The notes beneath the pieces were generated by a model, which was not told the DNA's origin, did not search any database, and saw only the letters and a list, made by a program, of their open reading frames with translations. DNA of 64,000 nucleotides, taken from positions 227,299 through 291,298 of the forward strand of contig NZ_FOVN01000003.1 in the NCBI RefSeq assembly GCF_900115185.1. The letters run 5' to 3'. A program made the position numbers and the translations under genes. Of the stretch, positions 45,994 through 55,466 are shown piece by piece (positions within the stretch are counted from its first letter, which is position 1; each line of letters begins with the position of its first letter). The DNA is from Algorimicrobium echini (lineage in GTDB: Bacteria > Bacteroidota > Bacteroidia > Flavobacteriales > Flavobacteriaceae).

Positions 45994-46151
45994 GTTAAAA
46001 GCTTATGATTAAATCTGTATTCAAAAACTTTACATTGATTAAAATTACACGTCTTTTTTTTTAATAATTAAAATTACAAGATAATAGTCATCAACAAATT
46101 GGGATTTATAGTTTAAATTGTAAATTTAGGCAGTCTAAAGAAAAAGTAAAA

Positions 46152-47357
46152 ATGAAAAATATTTTAGTAGCTATCATTAGCATATTTTCAACACTCACAT
46201 TTACTAATTGTGCAAGTGATGATAATATTACCGAATTAGAATCTAAATTAATCTCAACCACATACACGTTAAATCCTGTATCAGATCCAGCAATTATTGG
46301 TGATGCACGTATGATTAAAAACGAAGATGCTTCAATTACTATAGAAATTAAATTGTCTGGAACATTACCAGGAGAGACTTATCCAACCAATTTACGTTTC
46401 AATACAGCTGCCGAAGGTGGAGCAGTAGCTATCAGTCTTCAACGATTAAATGGTACAACTGGTAGAAGCACAACCACATTTTCAACTTTAGACGATGGTA
46501 CAGAAATTACCTATGAAGATTTATTAGAGTTTGATGGGTTTATTGATGTTCTATTAAATAATAATTCACCAGCCATTGTTTTAGCCCAAGGTGATATTGG
46601 ACAGAATGAACTAACAGGTGTATCAAAAACCTATACGTTAAGCGCTCGTGATATTCCTGAAATTAGCGGGAATGCCAAGTTTTCTGAACGAAAAAATGGG
46701 GAAGCGCTAGCACGTATTGAATTAACCAATGCCATTCCAGGTACAGAGCATCCTGCACATATTCATTTGAATACTGCGCTTGAAGGAGGCGCTATTACTT
46801 TTACATTTAATAACATTAATGGTGATACAGGTTTAAGTAGAACCAATGTGTCTGCTTTAGATGATGGAACCGCTTTTGGTTATACCGATTTGATAGCTTT
46901 TGATGGTTATGTCAATGTCCATTTAAACCCGACAGATTTAACAACTATTATAGCCCAAGGTGATATTGGCATAAACGGCTTAACAGGTGAATCTGTTGTT
47001 TACGTGCTAAACGAAGTAGATATACCCGATACTCAAGGAACAGCAACGTTTTTCAAACGTGAAAGTGGTGAGGCTTTAGCCGTTTTAGAAATTGAAAACA
47101 CCATAGCTGGCGATGTACATCCTGCACATATTCATGCGAATGATATTAACACTACTGGTGCTGTTGTATTGACCTTTAATCCAGTGGATGGCGAAACAGG
47201 TAGGAGTGAAACTAATATTATTCAGTTAGATGATGCCACGCCTTTTGGATATGACGATGTACTTCAAATTAATGGCTATATTAACGTACATGAAAGTGCT
47301 GCTAATTTAGGAATCATTATAGCGCAAGGCAATATTGGTGTGAATGTGGATAATTAA
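46152..47357 (+). CDS. CHRD-domain lipoprotein (copy B)
   Basis: 401 residues. Lipoprotein signal (FTNCASDDN, Cys about 19), then three CHRD repeats parallel to copy A. Repeats two and three keep HPAHIH (EHPAHIHLNT; VHPAHIHAND); repeat one has YPTNLRFNT instead and the later INVHL has become IDVLLNN, so its conserved His residues are lost. Clearly a tandem duplicate of the upstream gene that has diverged. Has its own terminator. Confidence 0.9.
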   Translation: MKNILVAIISIFSTLTFTNCASDDNITELESKLISTTYTLNPVSDPAIIGDARMIKNEDASITIEIKLSGTLPGETYPTNLRFNTAAEGGAVAISLQRLNGTTGRSTTTFSTLDDGTEITYEDLLEFDGFIDVLLNNNSPAIVLAQGDIGQNELTGVSKTYTLSARDIPEISGNAKFSERKNGEALARIELTNAIPGTEHPAHIHLNTALEGGAITFTFNNINGDTGLSRTNVSALDDGTAFGYTDLIAFDGYVNVHLNPTDLTTIIAQGDIGINGLTGESVVYVLNEVDIPDTQGTATFFKRESGEALAVLEIENTIAGDVHPAHIHANDINTTGAVVLTFNPVDGETGRSETNIIQLDDATPFGYDDVLQINGYINVHESAANLGIIIAQGNIGVNVDN

Positions 47358-47378
47358 TTAACATCATTTTAAACTATA

Positions 47379-47408
47379 AAAACCTGTTGTTACATCGGGT
47401 TTTTCTAT
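47379..47408 (+). terminator. terminator after CHRD gene B
   Basis: AAAACCTG (47379-47386) pairs with CGGGTTTT (47396-47403), one G-U pair, then a T-rich tail. The upstream-extended frame of the next gene begins inside it, so the ATG at 47423 is preferred. Confidence 0.75.
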
Positions 47409-47422
47409 TTTTTATACCAAGC

Positions 47423-48100
47423 ATGATTGATTTACAATTGCTAAACCATTTAGAAGGCTTTTTAACCGAAAGCAGACGCGAGAAATTTAACCGTGTGTTA
47501 TCAGGTCGTACCAAACATTTTACGGTAGCTACAGAAGATGTGTACCAATTGCATAACACAAGTGCTGTAATTAGGAGTTGTGATGTGTTTGGTATACAAG
47601 AAGTTCATATTGTAGAAGAAGTAAATAGCAAACGCATAGATAGAGAGATTGCCATGGGTGCCCAAAAATGGGTGGATTTAAAACGCCATCACCATGTAAA
47701 AGATGCTATTAAAACCTTAAAACAAGATGGTTATCAAATTATTGCAACTACACCACATACCAACGATTGTTTGTTGCATGAATTTGATGTGACCAAAAAA
47801 TCCTGTTTTTTCTTCGGAAGGGAAACGGAAGGTTTATCGCAAGAGGTATTGGATGCAGCAGATGGTTATTTAAAAATACCAATGGCTGGTTTTACAGAGA
47901 GTTTAAATATTTCTGTTTCTGCCGCAATAATTCTACAACATGTTACCACCAAATTAAAACAAACGGATATTCCTTGGCAGCTCACCGAAAATGACAAGTT
48001 AGACAAACGTCTGGATTGGATCAAGAAAACAATTAAAAGTTATGATGAAATCGTGGAGCGGTATTATGAGGAGAATGGTTTAAGTGAAGAGTTTAAATAA
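47423..48100 (+). CDS. trmH: tRNA (guanosine-18 2'-O)-methyltransferase
   Basis: 225 residues from the ATG at 47423 (MIDLQLLNHLEGFLTE). SPOUT fold with the three SpoU motifs: NTSAVIRSCDVFGIQEVH, FFGRETEGLSQEVLDAADGYLKIPM and TESLNISVSAAI. The C-terminal helix (DKRLDWIKKTIKSYDEIVERYY) matches TrmH_C. TrmH methylates G18 in the D-loop of tRNAs. Confidence 0.92.
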   Translation: MIDLQLLNHLEGFLTESRREKFNRVLSGRTKHFTVATEDVYQLHNTSAVIRSCDVFGIQEVHIVEEVNSKRIDREIAMGAQKWVDLKRHHHVKDAIKTLKQDGYQIIATTPHTNDCLLHEFDVTKKSCFFFGRETEGLSQEVLDAADGYLKIPMAGFTESLNISVSAAIILQHVTTKLKQTDIPWQLTENDKLDKRLDWIKKTIKSYDEIVERYYEENGLSEEFK

Positions 48101-48361
48101 GTGTTTTTTCTATTATTCTTTTCGTTGAATTCAGATTTTTTATAGAATTAATAATTAAAATAAAAAAAATAGAAATCCTATTTACAAAAGTAAGGCAAGC
48201 GGAAAAGGTTGGCTTTGGGTGAATTTTGAATAAAATTTTATAAAACACATAATAGGAAAAAAAGAATATAGGAATAGCGGAAATAAATAATCCAAAAATT
48301 TATGAAAAATGTGTGCTTTCATATGGTTATTATAATGCTCTCAAATGCTGAACTATTCCTT

Positions 48362-48391
48362 ATAAAACACTACCGCATAAAACACTACCGC
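48362..48391. repeat. 15-bp perfect tandem duplication at a stop codon
   Basis: ATAAAACACTACCGC occurs twice head to tail (48362-48376 and 48377-48391). On the minus strand the second copy carries the TAG stop (48385-48387) of the following gene, so a duplicate TAG lies 15 bases on, in frame. Confidence 0.9.
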
Positions 48392-49158
48392 TTTTTCCGA
48401 CTCCGACTCAATACCTTATATTCCTCATAGCATTCACTAATAGCATCCAAAATTTGAAGATCGTTAGCGCTATTTATAAAATCGGCAGAATAGTTACATT
48501 GACGCACTATTTCATCTAAATCTACACGGTCTACTTGTAGTAAAACGGTGAGCATTTCCCGATCAAAACGCGAGGCTAGGAGGTTTCTAATTTCATCATC
48601 TTGCTTCATCTGTTTGAGTTTTTTCATCTCATTCGGATTTTTCCCAAACATTTTATAAAGGAAATCGGCAGGATTAAAAATAGCACCTAAAGCTTTGGTT
48701 ATAGCATTGCTACGGTTTCCAGCTTCATAGCCTGTAGATGGTAAACCAGAAATGCTGTAACGGTAATTTGTATTGATGGGCACATTCTGAATATCCACTT
48801 CTAGAATTCCTGTTAGGCGGAAATCGTTAATAACCACTTCTTCTAAAGCTAGTGCCAATTCATTTAATTGGATGGTTGAGGTTCCAAACTTTATCCAGTC
48901 GTTTGTAACCCGAACTTTTATCGATTTAAAACCTAAATAGGAGAGGTGAAGCGTGTCATTTGCTTGGGCACGTAAGGTAAATTCTCCTTCGGCATTGGTT
49001 GTGGTACCAATTACTTGGGTTAAATTCACAATATTAACACTTTCCATAGGTTCCCCTTGTGATGCGTTAACAATAACGCCCTTTACATAAGTTTCGTCTT
49101 GTGAGAAACCATATGATATAGTAAATAAGGCAAATAGTAGGAAAAGGTAGTGCTTCAT
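48385..49158 (-). CDS. carboxypeptidase-regulatory-domain protein, secreted
   Basis: 257 residues. Signal peptide to about 19. A CarboxypepD_reg-like beta domain follows (KGVIVNASQGEPMESVNIVNLTQVIGTTTNAEGEFTLRA, then LHLSYLGFKSIKV), as seen at the N-terminus of SusC-type and other TonB-dependent proteins in Bacteroidota. The C-terminal half (about 120-257) is helical and ends basic (RSRKKR). It is a free-standing member without a barrel. Function unknown. Confidence 0.82.
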   Translation of the reverse strand: MKHYLFLLFALFTISYGFSQDETYVKGVIVNASQGEPMESVNIVNLTQVIGTTTNAEGEFTLRAQANDTLHLSYLGFKSIKVRVTNDWIKFGTSTIQLNELALALEEVVINDFRLTGILEVDIQNVPINTNYRYSISGLPSTGYEAGNRSNAITKALGAIFNPADFLYKMFGKNPNEMKKLKQMKQDDEIRNLLASRFDREMLTVLLQVDRVDLDEIVRQCNYSADFINSANDLQILDAISECYEEYKVLSRSRKKR

Positions 49159-49243
49159 GGTGCTAAATTAACCATAAAAGTACTAAACAAAAAAATAGAT
49201 TTCTCATTTAGTACTTTATTTGACTAATAATTAACAATTATGT

Positions 49244-51085
49244 TTAACGTCTTGAACGTCTAGGTCTTTCAATACCCGAATCGTTTTTAGATTCAGAACG
49301 TCTTGGTTTAGAATCGCTATCGCTTCTGCGACTACGTCTGTTACCTGTATTACCACTACGATCCTTGCGTGCTCCCGAGGAGCGACGCTCGTTTTTTGAA
49401 CCATCATCACGCTTGCGTCCTCCAAAACTGCTTCCACCACTTCTGCGTTTGTTTCTGCTTGTGCTGCGACCTTTATCTTCGCTTACTTCAACATTTACAA
49501 AACGTCCCTCATGTTTGAAATCTGTAAAAAAGGCTAATACTTTTTCTTGTAACGTTTTTTCGGTTGTAAAGAATGAAAAACTTTCTTTAACATCAACTTT
49601 AAATACATCATCACGACCCAGTTCTAAAACCTCCTTTAAGAAATCTTTTAGCTTCATCCAGTCATATCCGTCTTTCCGACCTACATTAATAAAGTATCGT
49701 GTATCGTTGGCATTGCTTGAATAACCACGACCACCACCATCACTATCGCTACCACGTGTTTCAGTTACGTTTTGAATGCGTGATTTTTGATAATAATTAA
49801 AGAAACGTGTAAACTCTACCGAGAAGAATTTTTTAATTAATTCATCTTTAGAGGTGTCTGCAAATAATGCATTAATGCTTTCTAAATACTTATCTATTTC
49901 ATGATTAATTTCCGTATTATGGATTTTATTGGCCAACGACATAAGCTGAACTTCACAAATTTCCATGCCATCGGGAATGTCCTTTTTAATGAAGTCTTTT
50001 TTAATGATGCGTTCTATGCTTTTTATTTTTCGAACCTCACTTTTTGAGACGATAACCATAGAAACACCAGTTTTACCTGCACGACCTGTTCGGCCACTTC
50101 GGTGTGTATACGTTTCAATTTCATCTGGCAATTGGTAGTTAATAACGTGAGTAATATCATCTACGTCAATACCACGAGCTGCAACATCTGTAGCAACCAA
50201 CATTTGTATTTGTTGGTTTCTAAAGGATTTCATCACCAAATCGCGTTGGTTTTGACTTAAATCACCATGTAAGGCACCAGCACTGTAGCCATCTTCTATT
50301 AATTGTTCGGCAACCTTTTGTGTGTCGCGCTTGGTTCTACAGAAAATTACCGAAAATATATCTGGATTCGCATCTGCTAATCGTTTTAAAGCAGCATAAC
50401 GATCGCGAGCATTTACTAAATAGTACTCGTGCGTTACTTGACTTGTACTTTCATTTTTATTTCCTACGGTAATCTCTATAGGATTATCCATGAATTTTTT
50501 TGCTATACTTGAAACTTCTTTTGGCATGGTAGCCGAGAATAACCAGGTATTTTTAGTTTCTGGAGTATGCGATAGGATATCGTTAATATCTTCATAGAAA
50601 CCCATGTTAAGCATTTCATCGGCTTCATCTAAAACAGCATATTCTATTTTAGAAATATCAACCAATTTTCGCTTAATCATATCTTTCATACGACCAGGAG
50701 TTGCTACAATAATTTGCGCGCCTCTTTTTACATCACGTGCTTGTTCTGTAATGCTTGCGCCTCCATAAATTGCCACCACATTTAAACCTTTACAGTGCTT
50801 GCCGTAGGCTTTCATTTCGTTGGCTATTTGCAAACACAATTCACGTGTTGGTGATAAAATTAAGCCTTGCGTTGTGCGGCTGTCTATTTGGATTTTTTGC
50901 AACATTGGAAAACCAAATGCGGCCGTTTTTCCCGTTCCAGTTTGCGCTAGGGCTACCAAATCGGTTTCTTTTTCTAATAATATTGGAATTGCTTGGGCTT
51001 GAACATCACTAGGGGTTTCAAAACCCATATCAGTAATAGCTTGTAATAGGTCGTCATTAAGACCTAAATCGTTGAATGTGCTCAT
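49244..51085 (-). CDS. DEAD-box RNA helicase with RNA-binding domain and Arg-rich tail
   Basis: 613 residues. Motifs in order: Q region FETPSDVQAQAI, I AQTGTGKTAAFG (about 45), Ia PTRELC, Ib TPGR, II DEAD, III SAT and VI HRSGRTGRAG. A DbpA-type RNA-binding domain follows (about 480-560), then a long tail rich in Arg, Ser, Gly and Asp (RSTSRNKRRSGGSSFGG onwards). The architecture is that of CsdA/DeaD, which remodel rRNA or mRNA and aid growth in the cold. A ~135-base leader with two hairpins precedes it. Confidence 0.94.
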   Translation of the reverse strand: MSTFNDLGLNDDLLQAITDMGFETPSDVQAQAIPILLEKETDLVALAQTGTGKTAAFGFPMLQKIQIDSRTTQGLILSPTRELCLQIANEMKAYGKHCKGLNVVAIYGGASITEQARDVKRGAQIIVATPGRMKDMIKRKLVDISKIEYAVLDEADEMLNMGFYEDINDILSHTPETKNTWLFSATMPKEVSSIAKKFMDNPIEITVGNKNESTSQVTHEYYLVNARDRYAALKRLADANPDIFSVIFCRTKRDTQKVAEQLIEDGYSAGALHGDLSQNQRDLVMKSFRNQQIQMLVATDVAARGIDVDDITHVINYQLPDEIETYTHRSGRTGRAGKTGVSMVIVSKSEVRKIKSIERIIKKDFIKKDIPDGMEICEVQLMSLANKIHNTEINHEIDKYLESINALFADTSKDELIKKFFSVEFTRFFNYYQKSRIQNVTETRGSDSDGGGRGYSSNANDTRYFINVGRKDGYDWMKLKDFLKEVLELGRDDVFKVDVKESFSFFTTEKTLQEKVLAFFTDFKHEGRFVNVEVSEDKGRSTSRNKRRSGGSSFGGRKRDDGSKNERRSSGARKDRSGNTGNRRSRRSDSDSKPRRSESKNDSGIERPRRSRR

Positions 51086-51232
51086 TCGTGTTTAGTAAGT
51101 AATCGATTATGTTTTGTAGTGTTACAAAAGAAGTGAATCGACATACTTAACCTAAACTTCCAGTAACACATCCTCACCCTGAGGAATACTTTGAACAGAA
51201 CATCGGGTTCTGCCAAATTTCGTGCAAAGGTA
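51086..51232 (-). promoter_or_regulatory. promoter and structured 5' leader of DEAD-box helicase
   Basis: The -7 box TACCTTTG (minus strand, 51225-51232) matches TAnnTTTG; transcription would begin near 51219, giving a leader of about 134 bases, far longer than for most genes here. It holds a 6-bp hairpin CAGAAC/GTTCTG (51196-51201 with 51207-51212) and a 5-bp hairpin CCTCA/TGAGG (51172-51176 with 51180-51184). Such leaders in cold-shock helicases often control RNA stability or translation; that role is inferred. Confidence 0.5.
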
Positions 51233-51336
51233 CACTTTTATTTTTAATTAAATTCTTGTGGAAATAAGAAACTTACAAATTGAGACTCGGTTAAGGGTTT
51301 GAGTTAACGATTCCCTAATTTTATATGTTGACTATT

Positions 51337-51903
51337 TTAATTTTCTGTAACTCGTTTAATAATTAAACGTATCTGTCCCATGTGATTAGCTTGATGCTCC
51401 ATAACGTGATACCAAGCCCAATGATTATTCATACTGGAATTGCTTACTTGAGCATTGAACCAATTGTCATCTTTTGTTTTTAATAATTTTTTGGTTTCTT
51501 TTCTAACGGTATCCCAAATGTCTAAATAATAACTAATGGGCTTATTTACTAATTCTTTTCTAGCTGTTTCGCCTAATTCAAGAGGAAGCAACCATTCCTT
51601 TTCTTCTTTGCTGGAAAAAGATCTGTTTTCAAAGGTAAATACTTGATAGTACTTTTCTGTAGCCGCTAAATGTAAAATCATTGCTCCTATGCGATTTGCA
51701 TCATCATCGAGTAAAAAATCAACTTGATGCTGCTTTAGATTTTCAACACTACTCGTTACACGCAATTTTAAATCATCTAGCATAGCAACCATATTTCCTA
51801 TTTGTGTAGAATAGCCTTTAGGTGGCTCAATGGTGTTTTGAGCTTGTAAATTAACGCTTAAACATACCACTAAAGTTATTAGGTGAAATGTGAATTTTTT
51901 CAT
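51337..51903 (-). CDS. DinB-family protein with signal peptide
   Basis: 188 residues. Signal peptide to about 21 (cut after LQA). The body is a four-helix DinB/YfiT-like domain with metal-ligand His residues in HLAATEKYYQ (about 80) and HVMEHQANHMGQIRL (about 165-172). DinB proteins are usually cytoplasmic thiol-transferase-like enzymes, so an exported one is unusual but occurs in Bacteroidota. The substrate is unknown. Confidence 0.85.
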   Translation of the reverse strand: MKKFTFHLITLVVCLSVNLQAQNTIEPPKGYSTQIGNMVAMLDDLKLRVTSSVENLKQHQVDFLLDDDANRIGAMILHLAATEKYYQVFTFENRSFSSKEEKEWLLPLELGETARKELVNKPISYYLDIWDTVRKETKKLLKTKDDNWFNAQVSNSSMNNHWAWYHVMEHQANHMGQIRLIIKRVTEN

Positions 51904-51989
51904 GAGTAATTATTTTTTAGTACTATTTTTAAATTGAATTTATTAATAATTAATAGATGTTTTTCTGCTGTATTACAAAGGGATTGCCT

Positions 51990-52346
51990 TTACTCCGAAT
52001 TAAATTTTTTCTTGATAGCATATTCCACCCTAATTAAAAGTACTATGACCAAAAAAATCATATAACTGATACCAATTAAAGTGGCTGTTTTATCGTTTAG
52101 GTGAACTATAAAACCGAGTAAACCAGACACGCCTAAAATGATTCCTAATTTTATCATTTCTTTGGCAGAGTAAAGTTGTGCAAAATCCCATCGTTCTTGA
52201 TTTTTCATTGAACTTGCTGTTCTGTAACCATAGAGACTATTAATTTTTTTAGGAGGAAATTTCAACATTATGAAACCAACAACTATAAAAACAATCCCTG
52301 TTGAAATTGGTATTACAAATAACGGATTGTCAGTAGGTATGGTCAT
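51990..52346 (-). CDS. SdpI family membrane protein
   Basis: 118 residues with three hydrophobic segments (about 8-28, 68-85 and 87-108). A conserved loop NSLYGYRTASSMKNQERWDFAQ carries the family signature Y-x-T-x-x-x-x-x-n-x-x-x-W. SdpI of Bacillus is an immunity protein for a peptide toxin; here there is no toxin neighbour, and the family is widespread. It is the last gene in the operon with the unknown protein and the FAD oxidoreductase. Confidence 0.85.
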   Translation of the reverse strand: MTIPTDNPLFVIPISTGIVFIVVGFIMLKFPPKKINSLYGYRTASSMKNQERWDFAQLYSAKEMIKLGIILGVSGLLGFIVHLNDKTATLIGISYMIFLVIVLLIRVEYAIKKKFNSE

Positions 52347-52350
52347 AGTT

Positions 52351-53142
52351 TTAATTTAATTTCTGGTAAACTTTCTCATCACGAACAATAGATGTGTTAC
52401 TTTTTTGCTCTGCAATAAACGCTAATATTTGATTTTTAATATCTAGATTTATTTCTTGCTTGTGAGTCGTTTTTTGGTTGGAATTATTTAAGTCTGTTAA
52501 ATTACCATTTTCCAGATTAAATGTCATTTTAGAAACACCAAAAGTCATTTCTGCATAATAATTATGAAAAATTTTTATGTCGTTGATGCCGTCTTGGAGT
52601 TTTGCGGTTTCTAATATGTCATATTGAAAAGCATTTTGCTGTTCAGGATTGTTATAACCTATTTTTATGATTTCCGCTTTGGGTAATTTAACAGACAAAG
52701 ACACTGTTTCTGTTTCCGACGAGAATTCTGGAAATCTTGCCTGTTTACCGTCCATTTCAATAAACAGTTTTTCAGCCTTTTGGTCATATGGTTGCTTGTA
52801 GGAAAACGTAATGCTATTTGTTTTATTGGGATTTTTATAACCGTAAAAATAGAATGGTTTGGTAAGATTGTTATCTGGTTTTAGGGTGATTTTTTTAGAA
52901 TTGAATATGGTATAGACTCCATATATTTTTAAATCCACATTCCCGAAAGAAGCAAAGTAGAAAAATGTTTGATCTTCCAATAAATACAGGCCAGCCGCCA
53001 TTTCAAAACCAGAAAGCTCATAAAATCCTTCTGCTAATTTATAATTGTTTTCTTGCGCAAAACCTTGACTTGTTAACATCCAGAATACCAACAAACCTGT
53101 ATAAAGCGTTATATGAAATTGTAATTTTTTGTTGTAGCGCAT
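52351..53142 (-). CDS. secreted protein of unknown function
   Basis: 263 residues with a signal peptide (cut after GFA, about residue 29). The mature protein is beta-rich (LAEGFYELSGFEMAAGLYLLEDQTFFYFASFGNVDLKIYG), with no catalytic motif. Two bases separate it from the upstream oxidoreductase, and four from the SdpI gene, so all three form one operon. I recognise no family. Confidence 0.75.
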   Translation of the reverse strand: MRYNKKLQFHITLYTGLLVFWMLTSQGFAQENNYKLAEGFYELSGFEMAAGLYLLEDQTFFYFASFGNVDLKIYGVYTIFNSKKITLKPDNNLTKPFYFYGYKNPNKTNSITFSYKQPYDQKAEKLFIEMDGKQARFPEFSSETETVSLSVKLPKAEIIKIGYNNPEQQNAFQYDILETAKLQDGINDIKIFHNYYAEMTFGVSKMTFNLENGNLTDLNNSNQKTTHKQEINLDIKNQILAFIAEQKSNTSIVRDEKVYQKLN

Positions 53143-53144
53143 GG

Positions 53145-54725
53145 TTATATTTTACTCAAAATATTTCTACCTGTTATGGCAATACTTGTTAATACACCCG
53201 AAAATAATGCACCTGCAATACCTGCTGTGGCTATATCTTGGCCTGTTAAATAAAAGTTTTTAATTGGCGTTCTAGGCTTTAAAAATGGCTGTCTAAATCT
53301 AGATGGACTATGATCTAATCCATAAATTTCACCCGATTGGTAGTTGGTAAAATGTTTGGTTGTTAAGGGTGTTGATAATTCTTGACACACTATTTTTCCT
53401 TCAACTTGTGGTAAATGTTTGTAAAGTACTTTTAGTAACCTTTTAGAAATAGCATCTTTAATAGCCTCATAGTCTGTACCTCTTTTTTTCCAAGAGGTTT
53501 CAGACCATTCATCAAAGGTTTCATATGGAATAAGGGTAATTATATCTATGGAACTTTTTCCAGGATACCTATTGGACCAATCGGGATCTTTAGCACAAGG
53601 GAACGAAATATATACAACAGGGAAAGGTTGCGATAAATCGTTTAAATAACTTTTTACACAACTATCATGGTCACCTGTTTCTGGATAAATCCAGAAATTA
53701 GTTTTTGGAATTTGGAGTTCCTCGGGAGAGCCTTCTAGCCCTAAATATAAATTAACGTGTGCTACAGAGGGTTTAACCTGTTGTAATTGCTTATTTAACT
53801 GATGTTTTTTAACGGTGATTTCGGGTAGTAATTTGGTGTATGTGGTTACAATCCCTGCACTACTAACAATGTTTTTAGCTGTAAATACATGACCATCTTT
53901 CATTTGGACACCAATGGCTTTATTGTCTTTAATAACGACTTCTTCAACTTCGGCACTTACTAAAATCGTACCGCCTGAAGCAGCTATAACCGGATCTATA
54001 GTTTTAACGATTTGCGATGAGCCTCCAACTGGAAAGCTTCCTCCTTCAAAATAATGACTAGCAACAGAGGCATGCATGGAAAAGCTACTTTGTTTTGGTG
54101 GTAACCCATAATCGCCATATTGACCTGTTAAAACTTTTATTAATGCTTCGTTATCCGTTATAGAACGCAGTACTTCATAGGTTGTTTTATCAGAAAATTT
54201 ATAAAAAGGGCGTTTTAAGTACCAACCAATTAACGTATTTATTATGGGTGGAATAGCTTTTGTTAAATAGAAATTCCTGCTGGTTTTAGCTGCTTTAAAA
54301 ACCGTGTTAACATACGTGTTTATGGCGTCTTCTTCCTTTGGAAACGATAGTGCTAAATGTTTTTTAAAGTTTTCTACACCTTTTACAAAATCATGTGGTT
54401 TGTCGCCAATAATAATACGGTCATAAACGGTGCCCATATCAGCCCATTTCAATTCGTGATTGCTTACATAATCAAATATTTTTCTTAAAATACTATCGTC
54501 ACTTTGAACATTTCCTATGTAATGAATTCCCACATCCCATTCAAAACCTTTGCGTTTAAAAATATGTGTAAAACCACCAGGCGTGTAATGACGCTCTAAA
54601 ACCAACACCTTTTGTCCTTCTTTGGCTAAAATGGCAGCCGTTGTTAATCCGCTCATGCCAGACCCTATAATAATGGTATCGTATGCGTCTTGTAATTGTG
54701 GTTTTTGCTTATAGGATTGCACCAT
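53145..54725 (-). CDS. FAD-dependent oxidoreductase, phytoene desaturase / retinol saturase type
   Basis: 526 residues from the ATG at 54725. N-terminal dinucleotide fold with IIGSGMSGLTTAAILAKEG (about 22-40), then ERHYTPGGFTHIFKRKGFEWDVGIHYIG, the pattern of carotenoid isomerase and all-trans-retinol 13,14-reductase homologues. A second signature lies near the end (LTGQDIATAGIAGALFSG). The likely substrate is a polyene or carotenoid; no other carotenoid gene is near. A TTG five codons upstream is a weaker start. Confidence 0.88.
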   Translation of the reverse strand: MVQSYKQKPQLQDAYDTIIIGSGMSGLTTAAILAKEGQKVLVLERHYTPGGFTHIFKRKGFEWDVGIHYIGNVQSDDSILRKIFDYVSNHELKWADMGTVYDRIIIGDKPHDFVKGVENFKKHLALSFPKEEDAINTYVNTVFKAAKTSRNFYLTKAIPPIINTLIGWYLKRPFYKFSDKTTYEVLRSITDNEALIKVLTGQYGDYGLPPKQSSFSMHASVASHYFEGGSFPVGGSSQIVKTIDPVIAASGGTILVSAEVEEVVIKDNKAIGVQMKDGHVFTAKNIVSSAGIVTTYTKLLPEITVKKHQLNKQLQQVKPSVAHVNLYLGLEGSPEELQIPKTNFWIYPETGDHDSCVKSYLNDLSQPFPVVYISFPCAKDPDWSNRYPGKSSIDIITLIPYETFDEWSETSWKKRGTDYEAIKDAISKRLLKVLYKHLPQVEGKIVCQELSTPLTTKHFTNYQSGEIYGLDHSPSRFRQPFLKPRTPIKNFYLTGQDIATAGIAGALFSGVLTSIAITGRNILSKI

Positions 54726-54917
54726 AGAATTTATTTTCAACCAAAATACTATAAATACGGGAATTTTTAAGAAACATATTTGTTATTAATTTTCACAGGT
54801 CGCAGAAAGTAGTTTGCCAAGTACTGGGAGGATGTTTTGGAATGAAAATATGGAATACTTTAGTTCTGTAAATAGTTTAGTGGAATGCGAAGCTCAAATG
54901 CGTTTAGGCACTACTTA

Positions 54918-55391
54918 TTAATGCAGGCTAATAACTCTGGTCATTTTCCAATTACCGTTATCTAGGTGCCAGACAGCAATAAATTTACTGGCTACAGATT
55001 CAGCATCAGGTTCCTGGTTATTATAAAATTTATGATATCCAATTTGTACAGCTCCATAATTATTTATCGGGTAGACTTCCACACTGCCAGGAATTAACAC
55101 TCGAGTTACCTTCCCACAAATATTCTTTTTAGTAGCTTCTATTAAATCGGCTTTTGAAGTCATTAAACCAACTTCATCATGAAAAAACTCAATATCATCT
55201 GCGTAAATAGAGGCTTGCGTCTCCAAATTACAAGTATTGTAAGCATCAAAGAAGGTTTTGTCCATAGCCAAAATTGTTTGGTACAGTTGGCTGTTTGAAG
55301 GCGTGTATTCTTTTATATCAGCATTAGATTTACAGGACAGAAAGGTTGTTACGATGAGTAATCCAGTCAGTAAAATGGTCGCATTTTTCAT
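54918..55391 (-). CDS. SnoaL/NTF2-like (DUF4440) lipoprotein
   Basis: 157 residues. Lipoprotein signal with LSCKSNAD (Cys about 20). An NTF2-like cone fold is suggested by MDKTFFDAYNTCNLETQASIYADDIEFFHDEVGL and VASKFIAVWHLDNGNWKMTRVISLH, with DUF4440-type spacing. Such domains bind or process small ligands. It stands alone. Confidence 0.82.
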   Translation of the reverse strand: MKNATILLTGLLIVTTFLSCKSNADIKEYTPSNSQLYQTILAMDKTFFDAYNTCNLETQASIYADDIEFFHDEVGLMTSKADLIEATKKNICGKVTRVLIPGSVEVYPINNYGAVQIGYHKFYNNQEPDAESVASKFIAVWHLDNGNWKMTRVISLH

Positions 55392-55466
55392 AATTATCTA
55401 TTGTTTATAGTTTATAAACACCATACCAAATAGGATTCGTTTGGCATTTGGCAACGTGCCTTTAAG

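Noticed and set aside
48101..48384. Hidden gene or RNA in the 284-base gap after trmH
   Set aside because: AT-rich sequence without a supportable frame, promoter or stable fold, apart from the 15-bp duplication at its right end.
48302..48430. 42-codon frame on the plus strand
   Set aside because: It runs into the antisense of the regulatory-domain gene and its product shows no coherent features.
51990..52346. Toxin immunity system around SdpI
   Set aside because: No SdpC-like toxin gene is near; the family also has many members without immunity roles.
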